From contig NZ_CP059833.1 of assembly GCF_014117265.1 (NCBI RefSeq), positions 2,449,069 through 2,513,068 on the forward strand: a stretch of DNA of 64,000 bases. The letters are read 5' to 3'. This document shows, piece by piece, positions 37,583-47,604 of this stretch. The stretch comes from Corynebacterium hindlerae. GTDB taxonomy: Bacteria; Actinomycetota; Actinomycetes; Mycobacteriales; Mycobacteriaceae. The notes beneath the pieces were generated by a model that was not told the DNA's origin, made no database searches, and saw only the letters and a program-made list of their open reading frames with translations. How positions within the stretch are numbered: the first letter of the stretch is position 1; every line of letters begins with the position of its first letter. Made by a program: the position numbers and the translations under genes.

Positions 37583-38126
37583 TTCCCAGGGAAACTTCAA
37601 AAAGAATGAACGGGATCACCGCATACTCAGTGGGGGAACCGATGAGAAGCCCCTCGGTGGCAATCCAGTAATAGCCTGTCCAGAAAATGCAGTCCAGCAC
37701 AATTCCGACAGCAATCCAGTTTGGGAACAGCGGATGTCGGTAAAAACAGTACGCCAACGGTACCGCCGCGGCGATCATGAGGGCGTGTGATATGACTAAA
37801 GCGGTCAGTACCTGATCTATCTGCGGGAACACTGCCAGTTGCTCCCGTGCGCAGAGGAACTGCAGCGCCAAAGCTAAGAGAGCGATGACGATGCTCAGGT
37901 TCTTTGGCAAATTCAGTGACTTCGGAAGCGCGAAATTCAAGGCAATTACAGCCATTAGAATCATGAAAAACGCACCAAAACGCCCGATTCCTGAGAACAC
38001 TGAGTCTATTGGCGTGAAGTCCGCAAGCCACACTAAGGGCATAAAGCTGAGCCATCCAAGTGCCGCTAACTGCATGGCATAGCCCTGATCTTGAACCTCG
38101 TGAGGTGTGCCGAGCGTATTGATCAT
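37485..38126 (-). CDS. Multi-spanning membrane protein, paralogue B
   Basis: A 213-residue protein with about six membrane helices. The motif YCFYRHPLFPNWIAVGIVLD...FWTGYY corresponds to YCFLQHPLFPSWIAIALAID...FWVAYY of paralogue A on the other side of the transporter. The C-terminal tail is polar (QRRSSQSLSSPLR) and its coding end overlaps the transporter gene. A start at Met18 (MQLAALGWLSF) is possible. Function unknown; the arrangement of two such proteins around one exporter suggests linked roles, or a duplication with the exporter in between. Confidence 0.7.
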   Translation of the reverse strand: MINTLGTPHEVQDQGYAMQLAALGWLSFMPLVWLADFTPIDSVFSGIGRFGAFFMILMAVIALNFALPKSLNLPKNLSIVIALLALALQFLCAREQLAVFPQIDQVLTALVISHALMIAAAVPLAYCFYRHPLFPNWIAVGIVLDCIFWTGYYWIATEGLLIGSPTEYAVIPFILFEVSLGIIGFRAGAQMQSYAFEQTLQRRSSQSLSSPLR

Positions 38127-38178
38127 CTTACCAATTCTGCTATATAGGAATAATCTGAGATGCGGATAAGTATAACAG

Positions 38179-38217
38179 AAAAACCGGCTATCCCGTGAGT
38201 TGGGATAACCGGTTTCA
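38179..38217. terminator. Terminator between odhA and paralogue B (acts on minus strand)
   Basis: AAACCGG-C-TATCCC (38181-38194) pairs with GGGATA-A-CCGGTTT (38202-38215) across a 7-base loop, with one internal mismatch. Read on the minus strand it is followed by TTTTT, so it terminates odhA, 20 bp after its stop codon. Confidence 0.85.
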
Positions 38218-38236
38218 CGCTCGTGCCACTAAGGCA

Positions 38237-41200
38237 TTAGGCAAATGCTTCGTCGATAAGCGCAGCCTGCTCGAGCTGGTGCACCTTGTTGATGCCCGTC
38301 GAGGTGGAGGACTGTGCACGGCGAGATACGCGCTTCATCTTCGGTAGCTCAGGCAGCACCTCTGGCAGGTTCAGTGCGTAGAACGGCCATGGGCCTTGGT
38401 TGGCTGGCTCGTCCTGGCAGAAGCGAACCTCTTCCAGGTTGGTGAACATCTCGAAGATTTCACGGAGACGGTTGTGGGGGATTGGGTGCAGCTGCTCAAG
38501 GCGAACAATCGCGACATCCTCGCGGCCGTCCTTCTTGCGACGCTTCTCCAAGTCGTAGTACAGCTTGCCGGACACCAACAGCACCGTCTTGATCTTGGAC
38601 GGATCGCCGACGACATTGCCGAAAGCGTCCTGGATGCGTGGGTCGTTGATGACGGAGCGGAACTTCTTCACCTTGGTGAACTCCTCAATTGAGGAGGTTG
38701 CAGCCTTCATACGCAGCATCGACTTCGGGGTGAACACGACCAGTGGGCGCTTCAGCTCGCCGAGGGCGTGACGACGCAGCAGGTGGAAGTAGTTCGCTGG
38801 GGAGGTAGGCTGAGCCACCGTCATGGAACCCTCAGCACACAGCTGCAGGTAACGCTCGATGCGAGCGGAGGAGTGGTCTGGGCCCTGGCCCTCGTAGCCG
38901 TGTGGCAGCAGCAGGATCACACCAGACTCCTGGCCCCACTTAGCCTCACCGGAAGAGATGTACTCGTCGATGATGGTCTGGGCGCCGTTAGCGAAGTCAC
39001 CGAACTGTGCTTCCCAGGCGACAACAGCGTCCGGGTTACCCACAGAGTAGCCGTACTCGAAGCCCATGGCTGCGTACTCCGTCAGTGCCGAGTTGTAGAT
39101 CATGAACTTACCGCCGTTGCCCTTGGCCTGGGCCAGCTCGTGAACTGGGTTGTACTCAGCAGCGGTCTCTGGATCGATCATCACCGCGTGACGCTGGGTG
39201 AAGGTACCACGACGGACATCCTCACCCGCGAGGCGAACAACCTTACCGGCGTTAGCGAGAGAGGAGAAAGCGATGAGCTCAGCCCAACCCCAGTCGATGC
39301 CACCCTCGACGGCAGCCTTGGCACGCTTCTCCGCGATCGGAGCGACACGCGTGTGGGCCTTAAAACCTTCGGGGATGTTGTGCCATGCGCCACCGATTTC
39401 AGCCAGGTCAGCTTCGGTGATAGCGGTCTCCAGGCCGTGAGGCAGTTTCTGGGAACCGGTGATGCCCTCTTGCTGGCGCAGCGGATCCTTCTCGGCAGAC
39501 TTCACTTCGTTGAAGACGGATTCCATCTGGTCGTGGAAGTCACGAGCAACTGCCTCCGCCTCGGCGTCGGAGAGATCACCGCGGCCCAGGAGGTTGTCTG
39601 CGTACTGTGCGCGCACGCCTGGCTTATCGTCGATGACGTCGTACATCTTTGGCTGGGTCATCGATGGGTCATCGGCCTCATTGTGGCCACGACGGCGGTA
39701 GCAGATGAGGTCGATGAAGACGTCCTTACCAAAGCGACGACGGTACTCGGTGGCCAGCTGGCCCACCCAGACAACAGCCTCTGGGTCATCGCCGTTGACG
39801 TGGAACACAGGGCAACCGAAAGCCTTGGCGTAGTCAGTGGCGTAGTGGCTAGAACGGCCGGAATCAGGGGTAGTGGTGAAGCCAATCTGGTTGTTCACCA
39901 CAATGTGGATGGTGCCACCGACGTTGTAGCCACGCAGCTGGGACAGGTTGATGGTCTCTGGGACGATGCCCAGGCCAGCGAAAGCAGCGTCGCCGTGCAG
40001 CAGAATTGGGACAACAGTGTAGCCGTCTGGGCCCTTGTCCAGGATGTCCTGCTTCGCACGTGCGATACCTTCCATCACTGGGTTGACAGCTTCCAGGTGA
40101 GATGGGTTCGCAGTCAGGGTGACCTTGATTTCGCCATCGCCGAACATCTGGATGTGCTTGCCCTCAGCACCCAGGTGGTACTTCACGTCACCGGAAGCAC
40201 CAGCGGTGTCGATGGACATATTGCCCTCGAACTCGTTGAAAATCTGGCCGAAAGGCTTGCCCACAATGTTGGCGAGCACATTCAGGCGGCCGCGGTGTGG
40301 CATACCGATGACGACCTCGTCCAGGCCCTGGCCAGCAGCGGTGTCAATGGCAGCATCCATCAGCGGGATGAGAGACTCTGCGCCTTCCAAGGAGAAGCGC
40401 TTCTGGCCGACGAACTTGGTCTGCAGGAAGTTCTCAAATGCCTCTGCAGCGTTGAGCTTCTGCAGGATGTACTTCTGCTCCGCGCGGGTTGGCTTTGGCA
40501 TACCAGCCTCGAGGCGGTCCTGCAGCCAGGTGCGCTCGTCGCGGTCGAAGATGTGGGTGTACTCGGAACCAACCTTCAAGGTGTAGGCGGCGCGCAGCGT
40601 CTTCAGGACTTCACGCAGCGTCATGGTCTCACGGCCGGCGAAGCCACCGACATGGAACGTGCGGTCCAAATCCCACAGGGTCAGACCATGCGAAGCGATA
40701 TCCAGATCCCGCAGGTCCGGAACCGGCATGCCCTCCTGCTTGTACTGCAGTGGGTTGGTGTCTGCGATCAGGTGTGCACGAGAGCGGTACGCCTCGATGA
40801 GCTGCATCACGCGGGTGTTCTTGTCCACACCCGTGTTTGGCACGTCCTGGGCCCAACGGATTGGGGTGTATGGGACATGCATCGTGTCGAACACGTGATC
40901 CCAAAACACGTCGTCGATAAGCAGCTGCGACATGGTACGCAGGAACTCGCCGGACTCCGCGCCCTGAATGACGCGGTGGTCGTAGGTGGAGGTGATGGTC
41001 ACCAGCTTGCCGACGCCCAGCTCAGCCAGACGATCCTCAGAAGCGCCCTGGAACTCGGCTGGGTAATCCATGGAGCCGACGCCCACGATGAGGCCCTGGC
41101 CCTTGGTCAAACGTGGCACAGAGTGGCGGGTACCGATGCCACCTGGGTTGGTCAGGGACACCGTGATGCCCTGGTAATCATCCATGGTCAGCTTGTTCTC

Positions 41201-41962
41201 GCGACCACGCTTGACGATGTCCTCGTAAGCGTCGATGAACTCGGAAAAGCTCATCTTTTCACATTCCTTGATAGCTGCTACCACGAGGGCGCGGGAGCCA
41301 TCCTTTTGTGGAAGGTCGATAGCGAGGCCAAGGTTAATATGCTCATTGCGGATGAGGGTTGGCTTGCCGTCGACGACATCATACGAGTTGTTCATGTCTG
41401 GGTGAGCCATGATGGCCTTCACCAGGGCGTAGCCGATGATGTGGGTGAAGGAGATCTTGCCACCCTTAGTACGCTTCAGGTGGTCATTGACCATCGCGCG
41501 ATTTTCAAACATGAGGCGGGCAGGCATATCGCGCACGGATGTTGCGGTTGGAATCTCCAACGAAATATCCATGTTCTTTGCAATTGCCTTGTAAATACCC
41601 TTCAGCGGAGCCTTTTCAGCGGCAGGAAGTTCGCCAGCGCGCCCCATTGGGGACTTTGCCTTCTTCGCCTCTTCGGCCTTGCGCAGTGCAGCCGCAGACG
41701 AGTTGGATGCGGGGCCGGAGCTGGTTGGCTTCTTCGTCGCAGCGGCTGGCTTCGAGGCAGCTGGCTGTGGTGCAGCTGGGGCCGATGCGGTCTCCGGGGT
41801 TGGCTTCGATGCCTGTGCTGGTTTTTCGGGGGTAGCGGGGGCGCCTTGCTTCTCAAAAAGTTCGCGCCACTCAGGATCTACCGATTGCGGATCCTTTTGG
41901 TATTGCTGGAACATGTCGTCAACTAGCCACTGGTTCTGGCCGAAGTTACTAGCGCTGCTCAC
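38237..41962 (-). CDS. odhA: Multifunctional 2-oxoglutarate dehydrogenase E1 with fused acyltransferase-like domain
   Basis: About 1241 residues. An N-terminal E1 segment ([20 protein letters not shown]) is followed by an Ala/Pro/Lys linker, an E2 succinyltransferase-like domain ([16 protein letters not shown] and TYDHRVIQG, where lipoyl-bearing E2s usually have DHRxxDG), and a full ThDP-dependent E1 ([36 protein letters not shown]). This fusion is the known corynebacterial/mycobacterial form; it lacks a lipoyl domain and works with AceF and Lpd. OdhI-type regulation is expected, but OdhI is not in the window. I chose the GTG at 41962 because the protein then begins at the conserved SSAS; an ATG six codons upstream is possible. 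It follows the ABC exporter gene on the same strand. Confidence 0.96.
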   Translation of the reverse strand: MSSASNFGQNQWLVDDMFQQYQKDPQSVDPEWRELFEKQGAPATPEKPAQASKPTPETASAPAAPQPAASKPAAATKKPTSSGPASNSSAAALRKAEEAKKAKSPMGRAGELPAAEKAPLKGIYKAIAKNMDISLEIPTATSVRDMPARLMFENRAMVNDHLKRTKGGKISFTHIIGYALVKAIMAHPDMNNSYDVVDGKPTLIRNEHINLGLAIDLPQKDGSRALVVAAIKECEKMSFSEFIDAYEDIVKRGRENKLTMDDYQGITVSLTNPGGIGTRHSVPRLTKGQGLIVGVGSMDYPAEFQGASEDRLAELGVGKLVTITSTYDHRVIQGAESGEFLRTMSQLLIDDVFWDHVFDTMHVPYTPIRWAQDVPNTGVDKNTRVMQLIEAYRSRAHLIADTNPLQYKQEGMPVPDLRDLDIASHGLTLWDLDRTFHVGGFAGRETMTLREVLKTLRAAYTLKVGSEYTHIFDRDERTWLQDRLEAGMPKPTRAEQKYILQKLNAAEAFENFLQTKFVGQKRFSLEGAESLIPLMDAAIDTAAGQGLDEVVIGMPHRGRLNVLANIVGKPFGQIFNEFEGNMSIDTAGASGDVKYHLGAEGKHIQMFGDGEIKVTLTANPSHLEAVNPVMEGIARAKQDILDKGPDGYTVVPILLHGDAAFAGLGIVPETINLSQLRGYNVGGTIHIVVNNQIGFTTTPDSGRSSHYATDYAKAFGCPVFHVNGDDPEAVVWVGQLATEYRRRFGKDVFIDLICYRRRGHNEADDPSMTQPKMYDVIDDKPGVRAQYADNLLGRGDLSDAEAEAVARDFHDQMESVFNEVKSAEKDPLRQQEGITGSQKLPHGLETAITEADLAEIGGAWHNIPEGFKAHTRVAPIAEKRAKAAVEGGIDWGWAELIAFSSLANAGKVVRLAGEDVRRGTFTQRHAVMIDPETAAEYNPVHELAQAKGNGGKFMIYNSALTEYAAMGFEYGYSVGNPDAVVAWEAQFGDFANGAQTIIDEYISSGEAKWGQESGVILLLPHGYEGQGPDHSSARIERYLQLCAEGSMTVAQPTSPANYFHLLRRHALGELKRPLVVFTPKSMLRMKAATSSIEEFTKVKKFRSVINDPRIQDAFGNVVGDPSKIKTVLLVSGKLYYDLEKRRKKDGREDVAIVRLEQLHPIPHNRLREIFEMFTNLEEVRFCQDEPANQGPWPFYALNLPEVLPELPKMKRVSRRAQSSTSTGINKVHQLEQAALIDEAFA

Positions 41963-42010
41963 GGCAGGGTCTCGCCTCATTTCCGTTGTAAAAGATTACG
42001 TCAGATTCAA

Positions 42011-42029
42011 CTGTAGTAGTTCACTACAG
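42011..42029. promoter_or_regulatory. Perfect dyad upstream of odhA
   Basis: CTGTAGT (42011-42017) and ACTACAG (42023-42029) form a perfect 7-bp inverted repeat with a 5-base spacer, 49 bp upstream of the odhA start in a 197-bp gap. It has no T tract in the minus direction, so an operator is more likely than a terminator. The binding protein is unknown. Confidence 0.4.
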
Positions 42030-42159
42030 GCTAACGTGTTTTAGCCCATAAAGTCACGCAGTTAAGCGGGGTTTTATCTAGTAACAGAACTCTACCCCTA
42101 TTGGGGTGTTTTTAGGGGGAAGGGGCACGCTTATCGACGGCCCGTTCCCCACTCGCTGG

Positions 42160-45100
42160 TTAGGGCTGCGCGTGCCACATCGTGGCATACGCGCCTTTGG
42201 TAGCGAGTAGCTCGTCATGGGTGCCATCTTCGGTTACTTGACCGGCGGATACGACGAGGATGCGATCTGCTCGGGCGGCGGTGGCGAGCCTATGCGCCAC
42301 AATTATTGATGTTCGGGTTGAGGTGACGCGGTCTGAAGCGTTGAGGATCGTGGCTTCGGTTGCGGGGTCGAGGGTTGCGGTGGCTTCGTCGAGCAGCATG
42401 ATCGCTGGTTGGCACATTTCTGCCCGCGCTAGGGCGATCAATTGACGTTGCCCGGAGGACAGTCCCCGACCTCGTTCGCCGACGGGATGGTTGAAACCAC
42501 CGGGAATTGCTGCGATCGCGGTGAGTGCGCCGACGCGTCGCGCGGCAGCGGTGATCTCTGCTTCGTTCGCCGTGGGACGCCCGTAGGCGATGTTGTCGGC
42601 TACGGTGCCACTGAACAGATGCGACTCCTGGGGGACGAGCCCGATGGTACGACGCCAATCATGCAGTGGGAAGTGCTGGATATCTGTGCCGGACGCAGTT
42701 ACTGTTCCAGCGACCGGGTCGTAGAAGCGGGCGAGCAGTTTGACCAAGGTGGACTTCCCGGAGCCGGTTGCGCCCACGAGAGCCACCGTGGAGCCCGGTT
42801 CGATGCTGAGGGACAAGTGTTCGGTAACCACAGGAAGATCGGGACCGTATCCAAAGGAAACATCGGCCATGGCCAGCGTGCCTCGGGCGGCGGTGTCGGC
42901 GCCGGGCGCGGTTCCGTTATCGGCGACAGTCGGCGCGGTGGCGAGCAGTTCCGAGATTCGGGTTAGCCCCACGGCTGCCTGCTGGTAGCCGTCGAAAAGC
43001 TGCGAAAGCTGTTGGACGGGCCCAAAAAGGAGACCCATGTACATCACGAATGCAACGAGCACGCCGGCGGAAATGTCGCCCTGGAGGACGTGGTGGGCTC
43101 CGAAACCGAGGACAGCGGCGGCCGCGAGTTCGTTGAGGGCGCCGATGCCGGGGAAGTAGAGGGCGACCGCGGTTTGCGAAGCGATTCGGGTACGACGGTA
43201 CGTGTCGGCCGCATCCTCGAACTCGCGGAGCGAGTGTGCTTCCATGCCATGCATTTGGGAAATCCGTAGCCCGGAGATGTTTTCGTGGAACATGGCGTTG
43301 ACCGTGCTGATTTCCTCGCGGGCTTGGGCGTAGAGGCGTGCGGAGATTCTACGGAAGAAGTGGGTGGCCACGATCAGGATAGGTAGCGACGCGAGCGCGA
43401 CGAGCGCGAGGCGGGTGTCGGTGGCCAGTAGCATTCCGGAAATTCCCAGCAGGGTAGCGAGCGACACAATTGCTTGTGCCACCCCGGTTTGCAGGAACGA
43501 GGAGAGCGCGTCGATGTCAGTAGTCATGCGCGTCATGATGCGACCGGACATGGTGCGTTCGAAATAGTCGAGGCTGAGCCGCATCAGGTGTGCGTAGGTG
43601 CGGAGTCGCAGGCCGAACAGAAGCCGTTCGCCGGTGCGGGCTGTGAGCACCGTTTGAACCATGGCGGTGATCCAGCTGATGAGCACAATGACGGCACCAA
43701 CTCCGGCGATGAGCCACAGAGCAGAGGCATCCTGCGCTAAGACTCCACGGTCGATGGCGAAGCGGACGAGAGTCGGGAACGCAAGGTCGGCGGCGACTCC
43801 GATGAGCAGGCAGACGATCACCGCCACGATCAGCCACCGCACCTGCCGGAACAAGGGCATCAGCCGGAAGGGCTCCTGGGTAGTGCGGGCCTGCCGGGTA
43901 TCTAGTCGCGGGCTTTCCGACGCCGGTGGCAGTTTTGCCACCTGCTCTAACAGCTCCGGGGTAGCTGGGATCGCCGCAGCCATTCCCATGCCTCCACGGC
44001 CACCGCCCCGACCCATAGGGCCGGCGACCATCCCGGCGGCTTCTTGTGTAGTGACAGCGGTGATTCCTTGTGGGTTCGGTTCTTGGCAGGGCCAGAGCTT
44101 GTCCCACTCGGGTTCGGCGCATCCTTGCTCATCAAAGGGCAAGTGTTCGCCGGTGTCCTCCCGGAAGTTCAGGTCCATCAGGCGGGCGAAGCGCGCGTTG
44201 CCACGCATCGTCGACAGCGGGCCTATCGCAGTGACCTGGCCCCGCTCGATGAGTGCGATTCGGTCTGCTAAGTCAAGTGTGGATTGGCGGTGGGCGACGG
44301 CAATGATGGTGACGTCGTGGAAGTCGCGTCGGAGCGCCGCATAAATGCGGGCCTCGGTGGTGGCGTCGATGGCTGAGGTGGCATCGTCGAGGATGAGGAT
44401 CCTCGGGCGGGCCAGTAGCGCGCGGGCGAGGGCGATCCGCTGGCGCTGACCACCCGACAAAGTGAGCCCCCGCTCGCCGACGACCTGGTCGTAGCCATCT
44501 GCTAATTCAGTGATGAACTCATGTGCCTGGGCGGCGCGGGCCGCGTGCTCGATCTCCTCTTGCGTATAGGCCCCTCCCATGGTGAGGTTCATGCGAACGG
44601 TGTCGCTGTAGAGAAATGGCTCATCAAAAACCACGCAGATGCTGCGACGCAGCTCCGCGCGGTGCAGTTTAGCGAAATCAATTGCGCTATTGCTGCTCAG
44701 CAGGGACAACGAACCGCTATCGGGCTGGTAAAACGCGCCCATGAGCTGCACCGCCATGGTTTTTCCCGCGCCGGGAGGCCCGACGAGAGTGAGAGTTTCC
44801 CCGGGGCTGACGGTGAAACTCAGCTTATCTAGGATACGGCGGTCACCGTCACGGAAGATGACATCGTTTAGCGCTAGCCCGAGTGGACCGTCAGGAATGG
44901 GAGTGGGCGTAGTTGGGTCTTGGTGTTCTGGCTTGAGCTCGAGGACGTCGAAGATACGCGACACGGACGAACGGGACATATTGATCCGAAGCGCGAGCCC
45001 GGAGAGCATGCGGGACACGGCGGTGAGGGAGGAGAGATAGGCAGCGAAGGCAACAAACGTACCGATGGTAATGGCCCCAGAGAGCGCAAGCCAACCGCCA

Positions 45101-45906
45101 AGCGCAATATTTGCCACTAATGCGAGCTGGGGGAGTTGGTCCACCATTGGTTGGAAGCGTGCGGTGAGGCGAGCGCTACGCATCCGGTCCGCATACACTT
45201 TCCGGCCAGCTTTTTCGATGGCGTCGATTTCACGTTGCTCCTGCGCAAACGCCTTGACAACGCGAATACCGGTAACAGTTTCCTCCACGTGAGTGGCGAG
45301 GTCTGCTGCGGATTGTTGCGCTGCCCAGGTGGCCGCGAACATGGGTTTTCGGGAAGCAAGGGCGCCGAAGAAGATCAGCGGCAGTGAGGCTATCGCAACG
45401 AGTGCAAGCAAGGGGGACAGCACTAACATCACGACCACCGTGAATATCAGTTTCAACACATGGCCGACGCCGAGGGGGAACATCGCCACGAGGCCTTGGA
45501 TCATGGTGATGTCCGAAATGGATCTGCTCACTACTTGTCCGACGCGGATGCGGTCTTGGCCGGGGCCATCGAGTTTTTGCAGCGCGTCGAGGATAGCGAT
45601 ACGCAGGCGGTGTTGCACGTTGATGGAAAGCAGGCCAGCGGTGTAGCGACGGCCGAACTGGGAGATGAATCTCCCGAGCGCAACGGCGACGAGCACGATG
45701 ATGATGGTGAGCAGCGGAGAGAACTGGGGGACCAGCCGAGTGGCCCAGGCTCCGGTTGCCTCGCCGAGAGCGACATCGACCGCATCTTTGGTGAGTAGCG
45801 GGATGGTGAGCTCGAAGGAGACGACACCGACGGTGGCCAGCATGGCGAGCAGCGTGGCCAACGGGGATGAGACGACGACGCCCCACAGTTTCTTGGTGTT
45901 ATTCAA
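42160..45906 (-). CDS. Fused heterodimeric-type ABC exporter (two TMD-NBD halves in one chain)
   Basis: A 1248-residue protein with two complete exporter halves. Half 1: membrane domain about 10-330, Walker A GPPGAGKT (376-383), signature LSGGQ (483-487), Walker B ILILDD (503-508). Half 2: membrane domain about 690-985, Walker A GATGSGKS (1044-1051), signature LSSGQ (1149-1153), Walker B with Glu1174 (LLDE). In half 1 the catalytic Glu is Asp508, and half 2 has the altered LSSGQ, so one ATP site is degenerate and the other canonical, as in heterodimeric exporters. A Gly/Met-rich linker (about 585-680) joins the halves. The corynebacterial aroE-ecsC-ABC-odhA order is kept. Substrate unknown. 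Confidence 0.93.
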   Translation of the reverse strand: MNNTKKLWGVVVSSPLATLLAMLATVGVVSFELTIPLLTKDAVDVALGEATGAWATRLVPQFSPLLTIIIVLVAVALGRFISQFGRRYTAGLLSINVQHRLRIAILDALQKLDGPGQDRIRVGQVVSRSISDITMIQGLVAMFPLGVGHVLKLIFTVVVMLVLSPLLALVAIASLPLIFFGALASRKPMFAATWAAQQSAADLATHVEETVTGIRVVKAFAQEQREIDAIEKAGRKVYADRMRSARLTARFQPMVDQLPQLALVANIALGGWLALSGAITIGTFVAFAAYLSSLTAVSRMLSGLALRINMSRSSVSRIFDVLELKPEHQDPTTPTPIPDGPLGLALNDVIFRDGDRRILDKLSFTVSPGETLTLVGPPGAGKTMAVQLMGAFYQPDSGSLSLLSSNSAIDFAKLHRAELRRSICVVFDEPFLYSDTVRMNLTMGGAYTQEEIEHAARAAQAHEFITELADGYDQVVGERGLTLSGGQRQRIALARALLARPRILILDDATSAIDATTEARIYAALRRDFHDVTIIAVAHRQSTLDLADRIALIERGQVTAIGPLSTMRGNARFARLMDLNFREDTGEHLPFDEQGCAEPEWDKLWPCQEPNPQGITAVTTQEAAGMVAGPMGRGGGRGGMGMAAAIPATPELLEQVAKLPPASESPRLDTRQARTTQEPFRLMPLFRQVRWLIVAVIVCLLIGVAADLAFPTLVRFAIDRGVLAQDASALWLIAGVGAVIVLISWITAMVQTVLTARTGERLLFGLRLRTYAHLMRLSLDYFERTMSGRIMTRMTTDIDALSSFLQTGVAQAIVSLATLLGISGMLLATDTRLALVALASLPILIVATHFFRRISARLYAQAREEISTVNAMFHENISGLRISQMHGMEAHSLREFEDAADTYRRTRIASQTAVALYFPGIGALNELAAAAVLGFGAHHVLQGDISAGVLVAFVMYMGLLFGPVQQLSQLFDGYQQAAVGLTRISELLATAPTVADNGTAPGADTAARGTLAMADVSFGYGPDLPVVTEHLSLSIEPGSTVALVGATGSGKSTLVKLLARFYDPVAGTVTASGTDIQHFPLHDWRRTIGLVPQESHLFSGTVADNIAYGRPTANEAEITAAARRVGALTAIAAIPGGFNHPVGERGRGLSSGQRQLIALARAEMCQPAIMLLDEATATLDPATEATILNASDRVTSTRTSIIVAHRLATAARADRILVVSAGQVTEDGTHDELLATKGAYATMWHAQP

Positions 45907-45909
45907 CGG

Positions 45910-46692
45910 TTATTTCTTCTTAGTCAGCTTCCAAAGGCCGCGCTGCTTCTTCGGCTCCTTCTGTGGCAGGGGCTGGAGGAAATCCCCTGGGATAGGGCCC
46001 ATGGATTCGCGAGTATTTTTAATGACCTGGTCCGCGAGCTTGCGGTTCGCCACGGTACCGACAACCAGCCCGACTCCCAGTGGTAGCAGCTTACCGATCC
46101 ACATGTTCCGGATACGCTTGGTGAGCCGGGCACGGGCCATTTTCATCAATTGGGCATTGATAGTGCTGAGTCCTGGGATGGTGGCCCGGTTGATTCGGGC
46201 AGCTACGTTGGCGTCTTTTCCTGTGCCGATGTCGCCGAGCAGCGTATCAACCAGCGCGGTACCAGGAGCGCCCAGTATCACCACCAGGATGAGCGCGCGG
46301 CGGCGTTCTGGATCGCGGATGTCTACACCGCGCAGGTGGGCGGAGGCCGCGGTGTACAGGGCTGCTGCGTCGAGGAAAACGAGGGATTCAGCGCCGACAG
46401 CTGCTGCACCGGTGACGAAGCCGACACCTGGTAGCGCGGAAGCAAGTCCCGCGGCACCGCCAGAGCCGGTGGCGAGACGCTTAAAGTGCTTGTCTAGTTC
46501 CAGCTGGATCTGCGCCGGGGTGGCGTCAGGATTGTTGCCACGGACCCAGCGGACATAGCCTTCCACGGCGCTGGTCTGGATGCGGACTGCGTGATCGAGG
46601 CCGTCGATAAGCATGCGCCCGCTGATACCGGCGTTTTCCTTGAGGGTGGCTGCGTCGGAGCTCAGGGCGTCGGTGATCACTGGGTTGGTCAT
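45910..46692 (-). CDS. EcsC-family-like protein
   Basis: A 260-residue protein with a helical N-terminal half, hydrophobic Gly/Ala-rich stretches (about 78-105 SGGAAGLASALPGVGFVTGAA and about 200-220 LLPLGVGLVVGTVA), and a basic C-terminus ending LTKKK. The pattern resembles EcsC-like proteins, which are membrane-associated and often accompany ABC exporters. It ends 3 bp before the ABC exporter start, so the two are probably co-translated. The family assignment is moderate. Confidence 0.7.
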   Translation of the reverse strand: MTNPVITDALSSDAATLKENAGISGRMLIDGLDHAVRIQTSAVEGYVRWVRGNNPDATPAQIQLELDKHFKRLATGSGGAAGLASALPGVGFVTGAAAVGAESLVFLDAAALYTAASAHLRGVDIRDPERRRALILVVILGAPGTALVDTLLGDIGTGKDANVAARINRATIPGLSTINAQLMKMARARLTKRIRNMWIGKLLPLGVGLVVGTVANRKLADQVIKNTRESMGPIPGDFLQPLPQKEPKKQRGLWKLTKKK

Positions 46693-46748
46693 TGGTTTTC
46701 TGCCTTTCGTTGCGGAATTCCTGGCTGGTGGCCAGGATCAGTCCAACA

Positions 46749-47561
46749 TCAATTCTGCTGCGAATATTCCTCAGCGGCCATGATTTGTTCATCGGTGGGG
46801 CGGATACCGGTGTAAAGAATGAATTGTTCGGCGGCTTGGAGAGCCACCACTTCGCCGCCATTGATAGTTGGTTTGCCTAGCCGAGTAGCGGCCTTGATGA
46901 GTGGTGTTTCCACTGGATATGCCACGACATCGAAGACGATGGTGGCCCGAGAGATCTGCTCGTCGGTGAAGGCTTGTTCGCCTTCGGCATCCCCGTACAT
47001 TCCCAGTGGGGTGACGTTAACTAACAATTCGGCATCTTCTGGGACAAAAGTGGAAAACTCCCACCCGTAGCGCGCTGCAAGGGCGTTGCCGGTGACCTGA
47101 TTGCGGGCAACGACAGTGCCGGTCATGCCGTAGTCGGCCAGTGCTGCGACTACCGCGTTGGCCATGCCACCTGATCCGCGCACCGCGACGTGGAGTTCTC
47201 GTGGCACTTGGTGAGATTGGAGCAGGTGCGCTACCGCGATGTAGTCGGTGTTGTAGCCCTTGAGGTGGCCATCGGTGTTGACGATAGTGTTGACGGATTG
47301 GATGCGTGCGGCGCTGGGGTCGAGCTCGTCGATCAGTGGGATCACGTCCGCCTTGTAGGGCATGGATACGCCCGCACCACGGATAGCCAGGCCACGTATT
47401 CCTGCAACAGCTGCCACGATGTCAGTGGGGGCCACTGCTTTATACAGGTAGTTCAGCCCTAATTCGGCGTAGAGCCAATTGTGGAACCGTACCCCGTGAT
47501 TGGAGGGGCGCGCAGCTAAAGAAATGCACAAAGTGGTGTCTCGGTCGACGAAATTAACCAT
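46749..47561 (-). CDS. aroE: Shikimate dehydrogenase-like oxidoreductase
   Basis: A 270-residue enzyme of the shikimate/quinate dehydrogenase family. The substrate site has GVSMPYK (catalytic Lys) and GYNTDYIAV (catalytic Asp); the nucleotide loop is VRGSGGMANAVVAAL, and NVTPLGM follows. The opening LCISLAARPSNHGVRFHNWLY departs from the usual SPxxHN substrate loop, so this may be a paralogue acting on a related substrate rather than the main biosynthetic enzyme. I start at the ATG at 47561; the frame stays open to 49496, but that part lies opposite real plus-strand genes. It leads the EcsC, ABC and odhA genes. Confidence 0.85.
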   Translation of the reverse strand: MVNFVDRDTTLCISLAARPSNHGVRFHNWLYAELGLNYLYKAVAPTDIVAAVAGIRGLAIRGAGVSMPYKADVIPLIDELDPSAARIQSVNTIVNTDGHLKGYNTDYIAVAHLLQSHQVPRELHVAVRGSGGMANAVVAALADYGMTGTVVARNQVTGNALAARYGWEFSTFVPEDAELLVNVTPLGMYGDAEGEQAFTDEQISRATIVFDVVAYPVETPLIKAATRLGKPTINGGEVVALQAAEQFILYTGIRPTDEQIMAAEEYSQQN

Positions 47562-47604
47562 AATGACAAGGGTAATGCGTTTTTCGATGCTGAGGAGAAA
47601 CATC

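Noticed and set aside
38768..41926. A 1052-codon plus-strand open frame
   Set aside because: It is antisense to odhA, whose product is unmistakable; the antisense peptide has no recognisable domain and reflects codon bias.
42096..42115. ACCCC-N4-GGGGT hairpin followed by T residues on the plus strand
   Set aside because: Both neighbouring genes are on the minus strand, where no T tract follows, so a terminator role is not supported.
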